This document shows positions 28,713-38,818 of a stretch of DNA of 64,000 bases, piece after piece. This stretch comes from Candidatus Gallionella acididurans (lineage in GTDB: Bacteria; Pseudomonadota; Gammaproteobacteria; Burkholderiales; Gallionellaceae): positions 16,683-80,682 of the forward strand of contig LSLI01000003.1 in assembly GCA_001577345.1 (NCBI GenBank), in the 5' to 3' direction. Under the pieces are notes generated by a model. It had not been told where the DNA came from. It saw nothing but the letters and a program-made list of their open reading frames with translations, and ran no database searches. Position numbers and translations under genes: made by a program. How positions within the stretch are numbered: position 1 is the stretch's first letter; each line of letters begins with the position of its first letter.

Positions 28713-31253
28713 ATGAGTAAGTGGTCATTTTGGCAGAAGGACTGGTTGGTGGGTTTGCTGGTGGCCTTGTTTTTTTTGGCGGGCGCAAGAAGCGATTTGA
28801 TCCAGAGTCTGGAGCGCAAGGCCTACGACCTGGGTGTTTTGGCCACTTCGCGCACACCGAGCGACAAGATCGCGGTAATTGCGATTGATGACCGGAGTAT
28901 CGCCAATCTGGGACGCTGGCCGTGGCCGCGCGAAATACATGCCAAAATGATCGATATCCTGACGGCGGGCCATGCCAAGGTGATCGGTTATACCGTCTTT
29001 TTCTTTGAACCGCAGGCGGATGCCGGGCTGGACTATATTTACAGGATTGCCGAATTGCTGCGCAATTCCACACTTAAAAAAACTTCCAATCCGGCGCAGC
29101 AGGCAGAACTGGCGCAGCTTGATGCGTTGCTGCGTGAGGCTGCGACAAATCTCGATAACGACCAGAAACTCAGCGATAGCATAGCCAGGGCCAACGATGT
29201 TTTGCTGCCGATATTTTTCGAGCTTGGAGAGCCCCAAGGCAAGCCCGGTCATCCCTTGCCGGACTATGTTTTGCGCAATAGTCTTCCGAATGTAAAAGAT
29301 CCGGGCGGTTCCGGTGAATTCCCGCCGCCTTCAAGAGGTGTGTTGTCACCCATCCCGTTGCTGGGCAGCAAGGCGATGTCCATTGGACACTTGAATAGTG
29401 ATCCTGATGTCGACGGGGCAGTGCGTACTGAACCCCTGGTGATAAGCTATTACGACCAGTATTATCCCTCGCTATCATTGATGCTGGCGGCCAAAAGCCT
29501 GAATCTCGATCCCGGGGATATACAGATCAATCTGGGCACAAGTGTGCGGTTGGGGAAACAGATAATCGCCACAGACCCGCAGTTAAAGATGTACACCTAT
29601 TTTTACAAGGACAAGAATGGGCGGCCGGCATTCCCCGTGGATTCTTTCTATGACGTTTTGAGCGGCAAGATTCCGGCTGAAAAGTATCGCGACAAAATCG
29701 TGTTGATCGGAGCTTCGGCAGCAGGTGTCGGATCGTTGCAGGTGACACCTGTTTCCTCTGCCATGCCCCCGGCGGAGATATTGGCGCATTCTGTATCCAG
29801 CATCCTCCAGGGTGACTTTTTTGTATCGCCAAGCTGGGCTGGATGGGCCCAAGCCGGAGCTTTTCTGCTGGTTGCGATTTATCTGACCCTGCTGTTGCCG
29901 CGCCTGAATGCAGCCATAGGTTCGTGGGTTACGGCGGTGTTATTCATTGCATTGCTGTCCACCCAATTTATTTTAATGACCGCCCAGGCGCTGTGGCTGC
30001 AATTGATGTTGCCGGCTGCCATGCTATTGGTCGGGCATTTGCTCCTTACCACCAAGCGTTTTTTGGTGGCCGAGAAAGGCAAGCGAAAATCAGATGCGGA
30101 ATCAGCGGAAAGCAATCGCATGCTGGGCTTGGCTTTCCAGGGGCAGGGTCAGCTGGATATCGCCTTCGACAAATTCCGCAAGGTGCAGGTGGACGATAGC
30201 CTGATGGAGGTGTTGTACAACCTGGGGCTGGATTTCGAGCGTAAGCGGCAGTTCAACAAGGCAGAGTCGGTATTCAAATATATGGCGGAATATAACCCGA
30301 AGTTTCGCGACCTGGATGCGCGCCTTGCCCAGACCAAGGCGATGTCCGAAACGGTGTTGCTCGGCGCTGCATCCGGCAGAAGCAACGCCAGTACATTGGT
30401 GTTGGACAACAGCGGCGTGTCCAAGCCGATGCTGGGGCGTTATGAAATAGAGAAAGAGCTCGGCAAGGGTGCGATGGGCGTGGTGTATCTGGGTAAGGAT
30501 CCGAAAATCGGCCGTGTGGTGGCGATCAAAACCATGGCCCTGGCGCAGGAGTTCGAGGCCAGTGAAGTGGAGGAAGTGAAAGCCCGGTTTTTTCGCGAGG
30601 CCGAAACTGCCGGCCGCCTCAATCACCCGAATATCGTGACCATGTATGACGCGGGTGAGGAACATGACCTTGCCTACATCGCGATGGAGTTTCTTAAGGG
30701 CAGGGACTTGGCATCCCGCACCAAAGCGGATAATTTGCTGCCTTTGCCCAGTGTGCTGGGTATATTTTCAAAGGTTGCCGACGCGCTGGACTATGCGCAC
30801 AAACAGAACGTGGTGCACCGGGATATCAAGCCGGCCAATATCATGTACGACCCGGAAACTGACACGCCAAAATTAACCGATTTTGGAATTGCGCGCATCA
30901 CTGATTCGAGCAAAACCAAAACAGGCATGGTTTTGGGAACGCCGTCGTTTATGTCGCCCGAACAATTGACCGGCAGGAAAATCGACGGGGCTTCAGACCT
31001 TTTCTCATTGGGCGTGAGCTTGTATCAAATGGCTTGTGGTAAGCTTCCGTTCGAGGGGGAGTCTATGGCTCAATTGATGTACCGTATTGCCAACGAGCAG
31101 CCTACGGATATCCTGAGCATCAAACCTGATTTGCCGCAATGTCTGGTGGCAATAATAAATCGCTCATTGGCAAAGCGGATTGAGGAGCGCTATTCCAGTG
31201 GTGCTGAAATGGCCAATGACTTGCGTCGTTGCGCCGCGAGCTTACAGGGGTAA
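28713..31253 (+). CDS. CHASE2-domain serine/threonine protein kinase
   Basis: 846-aa membrane kinase. Order: N-terminal membrane helix (about 12-30), periplasmic CHASE2 sensor (about 35-365, with IAVIAIDDRSIANLGRWPWP), three membrane helices (about 375-450), two TPR-like repeats (about 470-545) and a C-terminal Hanks kinase (574-840). Kinase motifs are all present: glycine loop GKGAMGVVYLG, VAIK lysine, HRDIKPANIMYD, DFGIAR, GTPSFMSPEQL. It is followed after 3 bases by a PP2C phosphatase and then an FHA protein, the usual partner set for Ser/Thr phosphorylation signalling. The CHASE2 ligand is unknown. Confidence 0.93.
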   Translation: MSKWSFWQKDWLVGLLVALFFLAGARSDLIQSLERKAYDLGVLATSRTPSDKIAVIAIDDRSIANLGRWPWPREIHAKMIDILTAGHAKVIGYTVFFFEPQADAGLDYIYRIAELLRNSTLKKTSNPAQQAELAQLDALLREAATNLDNDQKLSDSIARANDVLLPIFFELGEPQGKPGHPLPDYVLRNSLPNVKDPGGSGEFPPPSRGVLSPIPLLGSKAMSIGHLNSDPDVDGAVRTEPLVISYYDQYYPSLSLMLAAKSLNLDPGDIQINLGTSVRLGKQIIATDPQLKMYTYFYKDKNGRPAFPVDSFYDVLSGKIPAEKYRDKIVLIGASAAGVGSLQVTPVSSAMPPAEILAHSVSSILQGDFFVSPSWAGWAQAGAFLLVAIYLTLLLPRLNAAIGSWVTAVLFIALLSTQFILMTAQALWLQLMLPAAMLLVGHLLLTTKRFLVAEKGKRKSDAESAESNRMLGLAFQGQGQLDIAFDKFRKVQVDDSLMEVLYNLGLDFERKRQFNKAESVFKYMAEYNPKFRDLDARLAQTKAMSETVLLGAASGRSNASTLVLDNSGVSKPMLGRYEIEKELGKGAMGVVYLGKDPKIGRVVAIKTMALAQEFEASEVEEVKARFFREAETAGRLNHPNIVTMYDAGEEHDLAYIAMEFLKGRDLASRTKADNLLPLPSVLGIFSKVADALDYAHKQNVVHRDIKPANIMYDPETDTPKLTDFGIARITDSSKTKTGMVLGTPSFMSPEQLTGRKIDGASDLFSLGVSLYQMACGKLPFEGESMAQLMYRIANEQPTDILSIKPDLPQCLVAIINRSLAKRIEERYSSGAEMANDLRRCAASLQG

Positions 31254-31256
31254 TAC

Positions 31257-32084
31257 ATGAAGGTTACGGAGGCATTGGAAATATTCAGCCAGACGCATCC
31301 CGGGATGGTGCGTTCACACAACGAGGATAGCGTTGCCTGCGAGCCCGCTTATGGATTGGTGGTGCTGGCGGACGGAATGGGTGGTTACAATGCCGGCGAG
31401 GTCGCGAGCGGGATAGCCGTTTCGGTAGTGGTGACCGAAGTTAGCCACTCTTTGCAGGATGCCAGCCCGATTGATCGCGATGAAACAAGCGACGAAGAAC
31501 TGGGTGTGATGTTGTTGCGCAACAACATTCAGAAGGCGAATGCCTCGATTTTTCATGCGGCGGAAAGCCAGCCGCAATATTCGGGTATGGGAACAACCAT
31601 TGTTTCCGGACTGTTTTATGACAACCGCATGGTGGTCGGACATGTCGGGGATTCGCGCATGTACCGGTTGCGCGGCGAAGTCCTGGAAACGGTCACCCGG
31701 GATCATTCATTGCTACAGGAACAGATTGATGGCGGGATTATCAGTGTGGAAGATGCGCGCCTGTCAAAAAACAAGAATTTGGTGACCCGCGCCGTCGGGA
31801 TCGATGCGCAAGTGGTGCCGGAAATCCATGTGCTTGAAGTGCTGGTCGGGGATGTGTACCTGCTATGTTCGGATGGCTTGAACGACATGGTCGAGGATGA
31901 AGACATACAGTCCACGTTGTATGCATTGCAAAACAATTTGCCGCTTGCCGCTAGTCAGTTGATACAGATGGCTAACGACAATGGCGGACGGGATAATATT
32001 TCCGTGATATTGGTGAAAGTAAAAGGCGGGTTCTCCGTTCCGCGAGGTTGGCTGGCAAAATCTTTCGCCTGGTTTAAAAGATAA
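31257..32084 (+). CDS. PP2C-family protein Ser/Thr phosphatase
   Basis: 275-aa cytoplasmic phosphatase of the Stp/PrpC type. Metal-binding and catalytic motifs: GMVRSHNEDS, VVLADGMGGYNAGEVASG, VGHVGDSRMYRLRG, LCSDGLNDMVED and GRDNISVILV. It probably reverses the action of the upstream kinase, from whose stop it is separated by 3 bases. A short basic tail rich in tryptophan/phenylalanine (GWLAKSFAWFKR) could touch the membrane (inference). Confidence 0.94.
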   Translation: MKVTEALEIFSQTHPGMVRSHNEDSVACEPAYGLVVLADGMGGYNAGEVASGIAVSVVVTEVSHSLQDASPIDRDETSDEELGVMLLRNNIQKANASIFHAAESQPQYSGMGTTIVSGLFYDNRMVVGHVGDSRMYRLRGEVLETVTRDHSLLQEQIDGGIISVEDARLSKNKNLVTRAVGIDAQVVPEIHVLEVLVGDVYLLCSDGLNDMVEDEDIQSTLYALQNNLPLAASQLIQMANDNGGRDNISVILVKVKGGFSVPRGWLAKSFAWFKR

Positions 32085-32104
32085 TTAGCAAGAGGATTAT
32101 GACT

Positions 32105-32929
32105 ATGGCTGCAAAATTGATACTTAGCATGGACGGGGCGGTACTTAAAGAGTTTCCACTTAACAAGGAGCGCATGACTATTGGCCGCAAGGAACATAAT
32201 GATGTTGCCATAGACAATCTTGCAGTAAGTGGCGAGCACGCTGCTATTGTTACCATACTGCACGATTCCTTCCTTGAGGATCTGGATAGTACCAATGGGC
32301 TGGAAGTCAACGGGGTACCGACAAAAAAGCATTTTCTGCAAAACAACGATGTGATAGGGATCGGCAAATACAGGCTGAAATATATCAGTGATCAAGTCAC
32401 CCAGACCACTCCTGCCGATTTCGAAAAAACGATGGTGATGCGCAGTCCACCCAAACAGTTTGCTCCAAGCGCAAGTAATCCCCCAACCAGCCAGGGTCCT
32501 GCGCACGGGCTGGCCGGAAGCAAGCCCTTGCAAAGTGAAGCGATTGAAAAAACCGGGAAATTCGAAGCTCAAAAAATCACGACACCGGGCGCCCCCAGTC
32601 AAGCAGCTGCACCGGCAGTCCCGGAATCTGCGCCCAAACCGGCTCCGCAAGCTGGCGTTCCGCAGCAAGTCGCGGTGGTACAAGTCTTGACCGGGCCAAA
32701 CGCGGGCAAGGAGCTGGAGTTGATAAAAAACCTCACCACGCTGGGCAAGCCTGGCTTGCAGGTGGCTGTATTGACGAGGCGTCCGCAGGGGTATTTTATC
32801 ACCCATGTCGAAGGGGATAGTTTCCCTTTGGTGAATGGCCAGGCGCTTACGAACCAGGCGCGCCAGTTGAAAGAACATGACGTGATCGAGCTGGCGGGGG
32901 TCAAGATGGAATTCTATTTCAAGGGTTAG
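32105..32929 (+). CDS. FHA-domain protein with second, degenerate FHA-like domain
   Basis: 274-aa phosphothreonine-binding adaptor. The N-terminal FHA domain (about 1-95) shows IGRKEHNDVAIDN, VSGEHA and DSTNGLEVNG, the residues that contact phosphothreonine. A Pro/Ala-rich linker follows, then a second FHA-like fold (about 185-274, TTLGKPGLQVAVLTRRPQG, FPLVNG) lacking the usual arginine. Right after the first FHA domain is FEKTMVMRS, a threonine motif that could be phosphorylated by the neighbouring kinases (inference). ATG 32105 fits the AGAGGA ribosome site better than ATG 32099. Confidence 0.88.
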   Translation: MAAKLILSMDGAVLKEFPLNKERMTIGRKEHNDVAIDNLAVSGEHAAIVTILHDSFLEDLDSTNGLEVNGVPTKKHFLQNNDVIGIGKYRLKYISDQVTQTTPADFEKTMVMRSPPKQFAPSASNPPTSQGPAHGLAGSKPLQSEAIEKTGKFEAQKITTPGAPSQAAAPAVPESAPKPAPQAGVPQQVAVVQVLTGPNAGKELELIKNLTTLGKPGLQVAVLTRRPQGYFITHVEGDSFPLVNGQALTNQARQLKEHDVIELAGVKMEFYFKG

Positions 32930-32957
32930 TAGTGGGAATAAGACAGAAGGCCGTGGT

Positions 32958-32990
32958 GCCCGGTGTCTCTCGCCGGGCCGGACAGTCCGG
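32958..32990 (+). other. Two adjacent GC-rich hairpins between FHA and cyclase genes
   Basis: GCCCGG/CCGGGC (32958-32963 with 32973-32978) and CCGGA/TCCGG (32978-32982 with 32986-32990). There is no T tract, so these are not a classic terminator; they could slow transcription or mark RNA processing between the phosphorylation and cAMP genes. Confidence 0.35.
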
Positions 32991-33005
32991 TAGCCATTCG
33001 ACCGT

Positions 33006-35315
33006 ATGGCAGAATCCTTGCCGCTGCTGTGCCGGATATGTATTGAAGCTGCCGCGTGGCGACGCAAACAAGTTTTTCCTCTGTTCTTCGCCGTGAAAAA
33101 AAGAGCAATCCTGATCGTACTCGGGCTATTGATCGTCCTGGTCTTTGTGGGCAATGCCGCCCGGTTTTACAGGCTGGATTTTGTCGCCCAACTGTCATCG
33201 CTCATATACGACTACCGCATGCGCTTGACGATGCCGCGGACACTGGATCATCGTATCGTTATTCTTGACATCGACGAAAAGAGCCTGAAGGAGGAGGGGC
33301 GCTGGCCATGGGGACGAGACCGCTTGGCTCTGTTGATGGATGAGTTGTTCGATAAATACGGTATAGCCGAGGTGGGATTTGACGTGGTTTTTGCCGAAAG
33401 GGATGACAGTTCCGGTCTGAAGGAATTGGAAAAGCTCGGGCAGAACCAGCTCAAAAATGATGCCACGTTTCAATCGGTTCTCAGCCGGGTCAAGCCGCAA
33501 CTCGAGTATGACGAGTTGTTTGCGGACAAGATCAGAAATCGCAAGGTGGTGCTGGGATATTACCTGAACAATCAGAAAAATATCAATGTGTCGGGGAGCC
33601 TGCCGGAACCGGTTTTCCCTGCCGGGACATTCAATGGTTATCCGATTGAGTTCACTACCTGGAATGGCTATGGCGGGAATCTTCACGAATTGCAGCAAGC
33701 TGCCGCGGATGCCGGACATTTCAATCCCATGGTGGACTCCGATGGTCGCGTGCGCCGCGTGCCCATGTTGGCCGAATATGCAGGTGCATATTACGAATCC
33801 CTATCGCTTGCGATGGTGCGCACCCTGCTGGGCTATCCAAAACTGGTACCCGGTTTCGCCAGCTTGAAGAGCGGCGGATATACGGGCTTGGAGTGGCTGG
33901 AACTGGAAGTTACCGGGGGCAATCTGAAAATCCCCGTGGACAGGGATGTGGCCACCTTTGTGCCATACCGTGGAAAACAAGGGAGTTTCCGTTATATTTC
34001 GGCCACGGATGTGCTTCATGGCAGGGTCGACATCTCGCAGCTGAAAGACAAGATCGTTCTGGTAGGTACCACTGCTCCGGGGCTGATGGATATGCGCTCA
34101 ACCCCTGTGGATGAGGTTTATCCCGGTGTGGAAGTCCACGCCAACCTGATTGCTGGTATTCTCGACCAGAATTTGAAGCAGCGGCCGGCCTATATGCTCG
34201 GAGCTGAAGTGATCTGGTTGTTGCTGATCGGTATCGCATTGAACTTTTTGTTGCCGCTGTTCAGTCCGGCAAAGGCAATTCTGACCTCGGTACTTGTGCT
34301 GGGCACTACTGTGGCGCTGAGCCTGCTGATGTGGACATATGCGGATATTGTGATGCCTGTGGCTAATAGTATCGTTATGATCGTGCTGTTGTTTGCCTTG
34401 AACATGTCTTACGGCTACTTCGTGGAATCGCGTATCAAGCGGCAAATCACCGGACTGTTCGGGCAGTATGTTCCCGGCGAATTAGTCGAAGAAATGGCGA
34501 AACACCCGGAAAGCGTGTCCATGGAAGGCGAGAGTCGGGAAATGACGATCCTGTTTTCTGATGTGCGCGGCTTTACAACCATAGCGGAAAGCCTGGAACC
34601 CAAGGAATTAGCACTGTTGATGCATGACTTTCTGACTCCCTTGTCGCGTGTGGTTTATAAGCACCACGGCACGATAGACAAATATATGGGTGATTGCATC
34701 ATGGCATTTTGGGGCGCGCCATTGCACGATCCTGATCATGCGCGCAATGCCATGCTGGCTGCAATCGAGATGCAGATGACCTTGCAGAGCTTGCAGCCAT
34801 TCTTCAAGGGACGAGGCTGGCCTGAGATACGCGCGGGTATAGGCATCAACACCGGACGCGTCAGTGTGGGCAACATGGGTTCCGAACTTCGTGTAGCCTA
34901 CACGGTGATGGGCGATGAAGTGAATTTGGCTTCGCGCCTGGAAGGTTTAACCAAACAATACGGGGTTGACCTGATAGTAGGTGAAAATACCCGGAATACC
35001 GCAACCGATTTTATTTACCGTGAACTTGACCATGTGCGGGTAAAAGGTAAAGATAAGCCCGTTGCGATTTACGAACCATTGGGATTGGCCGGTGAGGCGA
35101 GCAAGGAACTGCATGATGAAGTGAGATGGTTCCATGATGCGCGTCGTTACTACCGTAAACAGGATTGGGAACAGGCGGAGTTACAATTGATGAATTTGCA
35201 GCGCATGTTTCCGGCTATAGAACTGTATAGAATGTATGCGGAGCGCGTGGCTTTCTACCGTAAAAATCCGCCATCCGCAGACTGGGATGGCGTGTTCGTG
35301 TTCGAGACCAAGTAA
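33006..35315 (+). CDS. CHASE2-domain class III adenylate cyclase
   Basis: 769-aa membrane enzyme: N-terminal helix (about 30-50), periplasmic CHASE2 (about 55-390), three helices (about 400-473), then a class III cyclase domain (about 510-690). FSDVRGF and KYMGDCIMAFWGAP carry the two metal aspartates; the lysine of TIDKYMGD and the aspartate of VMGDEVNLASRLEG are the residue pair typical of ATP rather than GTP specificity, so cAMP is the expected product. The start is unclear: ATG 33006 and GTG 33093 (VKKRAILIVLG) are both possible and neither has a good ribosome site. A phosphodiesterase gene follows. Confidence 0.92.
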   Translation: MAESLPLLCRICIEAAAWRRKQVFPLFFAVKKRAILIVLGLLIVLVFVGNAARFYRLDFVAQLSSLIYDYRMRLTMPRTLDHRIVILDIDEKSLKEEGRWPWGRDRLALLMDELFDKYGIAEVGFDVVFAERDDSSGLKELEKLGQNQLKNDATFQSVLSRVKPQLEYDELFADKIRNRKVVLGYYLNNQKNINVSGSLPEPVFPAGTFNGYPIEFTTWNGYGGNLHELQQAAADAGHFNPMVDSDGRVRRVPMLAEYAGAYYESLSLAMVRTLLGYPKLVPGFASLKSGGYTGLEWLELEVTGGNLKIPVDRDVATFVPYRGKQGSFRYISATDVLHGRVDISQLKDKIVLVGTTAPGLMDMRSTPVDEVYPGVEVHANLIAGILDQNLKQRPAYMLGAEVIWLLLIGIALNFLLPLFSPAKAILTSVLVLGTTVALSLLMWTYADIVMPVANSIVMIVLLFALNMSYGYFVESRIKRQITGLFGQYVPGELVEEMAKHPESVSMEGESREMTILFSDVRGFTTIAESLEPKELALLMHDFLTPLSRVVYKHHGTIDKYMGDCIMAFWGAPLHDPDHARNAMLAAIEMQMTLQSLQPFFKGRGWPEIRAGIGINTGRVSVGNMGSELRVAYTVMGDEVNLASRLEGLTKQYGVDLIVGENTRNTATDFIYRELDHVRVKGKDKPVAIYEPLGLAGEASKELHDEVRWFHDARRYYRKQDWEQAELQLMNLQRMFPAIELYRMYAERVAFYRKNPPSADWDGVFVFETK

Positions 35316-35358
35316 TCCGTTATTTTTCCCGATAAACATTCAGGATAATCAAAACATC

Positions 35359-36123
35359 ATGAAGCTAAGGGTATTGGGATGCAGCGGTGGTATCGGTGGC
35401 AATCTGCGCACCACTTCGTTCCTGTTGGACCAGGATGTGCTGATTGACGCCGGCACCGGGGTGACAGAACTCAGCCTTACTGAACTTGCCTTGGTTGATC
35501 ATGTTTTTGTTACCCACTCCCATCTCGATCATATCGCTTGCATTCCCTTCATGGTTGACAGTGTCGGGTTCATGCGGGATAAGCCGTTAACCGTTCACGC
35601 AACCGAGGAAACCCAGGAAATTCTCAGGCAACATATTTTCAACTGGAAAATATGGCCGGATTTCACTGAAATACCCAATGTTCGCCAGCCCTACATGCGT
35701 TACCAGTCCATCGAGCTGGGCGTGCCCCGGGTTTTGAACGGGCGGAAAATAACTGCCATACCAGCCAACCATGTTGTTCCGGCGGTCGGCTACCATCTGG
35801 ACAGCGGTGCGGCCAGTTTGATATTCAGCGGGGATACCACATCCAATGACGCACTATGGGATGTGGTTAACAAAATTAATAATTTGCGATACCTTATCAT
35901 AGAGACGGCATTCCCCAATAGCGAGAAAGACCTGGCGATTATTTCCAAGCATCTTTGCCCCAGTATGCTCGCCGAAGAATTGGCAAAACTGACTCGCGAG
36001 GCGGAGATTTTCATCACTCACCTTAAACCGGGCGAGTTGGAAATCACCATGACGGAAATCGAGGACTGCGTGCTCGGATTGCGCCCCAGAATGTTGCTCA
36101 ATAATCAAGTATTCGAATTTTGA
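35359..36123 (+). CDS. Metallo-beta-lactamase-fold 3',5'-cyclic-nucleotide phosphodiesterase (class II PDE-like)
   Basis: 254-aa protein with the metal motif THSHLDHIACIPF, further metal ligands in PANHVVPAVGYHL and SGDTTSND, and a C-terminal ITHLKPGE; this pattern matches class II cAMP phosphodiesterases within the metallo-beta-lactamase superfamily. Position directly after the adenylate cyclase suggests that it hydrolyses the cAMP made there. ATG 35359 is chosen because upstream codons overlap the cyclase gene and the family starts at MKLRVLGCSGG. Confidence 0.88.
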   Translation: MKLRVLGCSGGIGGNLRTTSFLLDQDVLIDAGTGVTELSLTELALVDHVFVTHSHLDHIACIPFMVDSVGFMRDKPLTVHATEETQEILRQHIFNWKIWPDFTEIPNVRQPYMRYQSIELGVPRVLNGRKITAIPANHVVPAVGYHLDSGAASLIFSGDTTSNDALWDVVNKINNLRYLIIETAFPNSEKDLAIISKHLCPSMLAEELAKLTREAEIFITHLKPGELEITMTEIEDCVLGLRPRMLLNNQVFEF

Positions 36124-36349
36124 AGAATAAAGATGATTTTCATTTTTAAGCTTCCCGAAGCATCAATTTTTCAGGCTGAGGTTAGTGAGATCTGGAACAT
36201 CATGCAGATTGACCTGAAAAATCTTCAGGCAGGCGCAGACCGGAAGTCCGGGCGCAAACCGCAAGTAAAATGCAGGTTTTGATCGATGGATTATGGATGG
36301 TGCCGAGACCGGTACGAAACAGCCTCATGAAACAGGCAAGGGAGTGGAA

Positions 36350-38753
36350 ATGAGCACAGTTATGGCAGCCAAAACCGCATCAAGCAATGCCGGTGATATC
36401 AAGGCCAAGCTTGAGTTTACCAAGAGCCTCAATCAGGTCAGCAACAAGATCCACGCCACCGGCAACGTTGATGAAATTATGCTGGACGTCAGCAGGGACA
36501 TCTGCGCGTTGTTCAATGCAGACAGGTTGACGATTTATGTTGTGGGCGAAGACAATATTTCACTGGTTTCCAAGGTCAAGACCGGCCTTAACTCCTTCAA
36601 GGATTTAAAGTTGCCCATTGCCGAGCAGAGCCTTGCCGGATACGCGGCAATGCATAAAAAATTGCTCAACATAAAAGATGTCTATGATGAGAAGGAACTG
36701 GCCGGATACAGTCCCCATCTGCGGTTTTTGCAGGAAGTTGACAAGCGTACCGGATACCGCACCAAGCAAATGCTGGTCGCGCCTATACTGGATGCATCCC
36801 ATGGTGATCTTGTCGGCGTAATCCAGGTAATCAACAACAAGGCCGGTGCCCCTTTTGCCGTTTTGATCGAAGAGGGTGTGCAGGAACTGGCGCAGACCAT
36901 GGCGGTGGCACTGCGCCAACATCTGCGCCAGCGTGAAAGTTCGATTAAAACAAAATACGATTACTTGGTGGCAGACGGGGTTCTTTCCGCTGCAGAGTTT
37001 GAGCTGGCAACACGTACAGCAAGGCACACAGGGTATAGATGTTGAAGAAGTGCTCACCGACGAATTCCAGGTCACTGTCCCGGCCCTGGGTAAGGCGTTG
37101 TCCAGTTTCTTTGGAGTGCCATATGAGGCCTATCGTGGAGACCGCCTCAAACCTGCAGAATTATTGAAAAATCTGAGGCGCGAGTATGTCGAAAGCAGCC
37201 GCTGGGTTCCACTCCTGGAATCTCAGGAGGGATTGGTGATATTGACCACTGACCCGGAGCGCATTCAGGCTTCGCGCGTGGTCAACAATATTTTTCCTAA
37301 AAACCGGCTGGTCTATCAGGTTTGTTCGCAGCGCGAATTCACTCAAACCTTGAATCTGTTCTATGGCGGCGGCGCTGCTTCGGAAGGTGGAGGCGGCATG
37401 GCCGATGAGTCGTCCATGGATGACATATTGTCCAGTATGGGAGGTGATGAAGAAGAGGGGATCGTTACTCCCGATGAAGTCAGTGCCGCCGCCGATAACG
37501 AACTGGTCAAGCTGGTCAACAAAGTCATCGTTGATGCTTACCGGATGGGTGCTTCGGACATTCATGTCGAGCCCGGACCGGGCAAGGCCAAGACACAGAT
37601 TCGGGTGCGCAAAGACGGGTCATTGTTGAACTACATCGAAGTTCCATCAACTTATCGCAACGCACTGATAACGCGCATCAAGATCATGTGCGATCTGGAT
37701 ATTTCCGAGAAACGCAAGCCGCAGGACGGCAAAATAAAATTCAAGAAATTCGGCCCGCTGGACATCGAGTTGCGTGTCGCGACAATTCCCTCACAAGGCG
37801 GCGTGGAAGACGTGGTGATGCGTATTCTGGCCTCGGGAGAACCGTTGCCGCTGGAGAAAATGGGTTTTTCGGCACGCAACAATGAACTGATCCGGACAAC
37901 GGTGACCAAGCCGTATGGATTGTTCTTTGTATGCGGCCCGACAGGCTCTGGCAAGACCACCACGCTGCATTCCATACTCAAGTATATCAACAAGCCGGAA
38001 ACCAAGATCTGGACCGTCGAAGATCCGGTGGAGATTACCCAGAAGGGCTTGCGCCAGGTGCAGATCAACAAAAAAGCCGGGCTGGATTTCCCCACCATCA
38101 TGCGCGCCTTCCTGCGCGCTGACCCGGATGTGATCATGGTCGGCGAAATGCGCGACAAGGAAACCGTGTCCATCGGCATCGAAGCCTCATTGACCGGCCA
38201 TCTGGTGTTTGCCACGCTGCATACCAATAGCGCCCCGGAATCCATCAACCGCCTGCTGGATATGGGCATGGATCCATTCAACTTTGCCGATGCCTTGCTG
38301 GGTATATTGGCGCAGCGCTTGGGGAAGCGCCTGTGCGGCGATTGCAAGAAGCCGCATATAGCGACTGCCGACGAAATAAAGTCGATGCTCACCGAATTCA
38401 GCTCTGAGTTGACTAACATCGCCAGCTGGAAAAAAGACCCGGTTGCGGCGATGAAGAATTTGTATAACGAATGGGTAAAATCATTCGCCGACCCCAAGGG
38501 TCAATTCACCCTTTATACCCCGGTGGGTTGTGAGAAATGCACCGGCACCGGCTATCGCGGGCGGGTTGGTTTGCATGAATTGCTGATAGGCACCGATCCG
38601 ATCAAGAAGGCGGTCCAGGAGCGCGCCCGTGTTGCCGATTTGCTGGCCATCGCATTGGAGGAAGGGATGCGTACCCTGAAGCAGGATGGCATTGAGAAAG
38701 TGCTGCAAGGCATTACCGATATGCACCAGGTACGGGCTGTCTGCATAAAGTAG
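36350..38753 (+). pseudogene. GAF-domain PilB/GspE-like secretion ATPase, frameshifted
   Basis: One gene split in two frames. Piece 1 (36350-37045) encodes a GAF domain (about 10-190) and the start of a PilB N-terminal-like domain (YDYLVADGVLSAAEFELATR), then stops. Piece 2, open in the +1 frame to 38753, continues IDVEEVLTDEFQVTVPALGK and contains the ATPase: GPTGSGKTTTLHS (Walker A), DVIMVGEMRDKE (Walker B/Asp box), ATLHTNSAPESINRLLDMG, and the CGDC and CEKC zinc cysteines. Deleting one G of the GGG at about 37032-37034 would give an 800-aa protein. The ribosome site AGGGAG fits ATG 36350. It could be a real mutation, a sequence error or, less likely, programmed frameshifting. Confidence 0.85.
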
Positions 38754-38818
38754 GAGAAGCCCATGAATTTTATCCGCGTTTTTTCCGACGTATTTTTCCG
38801 GTTTTGCTGATATCTCGT

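Noticed and set aside
36133..36282. 49-codon frame between the phosphodiesterase and the GAF-ATPase (MIFIFKLPEASIF start)
   Set aside because: No good ribosome site and no recognisable family; left out as probably non-coding leader sequence.
38763..38810. 15-codon frame MNFIRVFSDVFFRFC before the GAF/HD-GYP gene
   Set aside because: Too short and overlapping the likely translation start region of the real gene; may only be chance.
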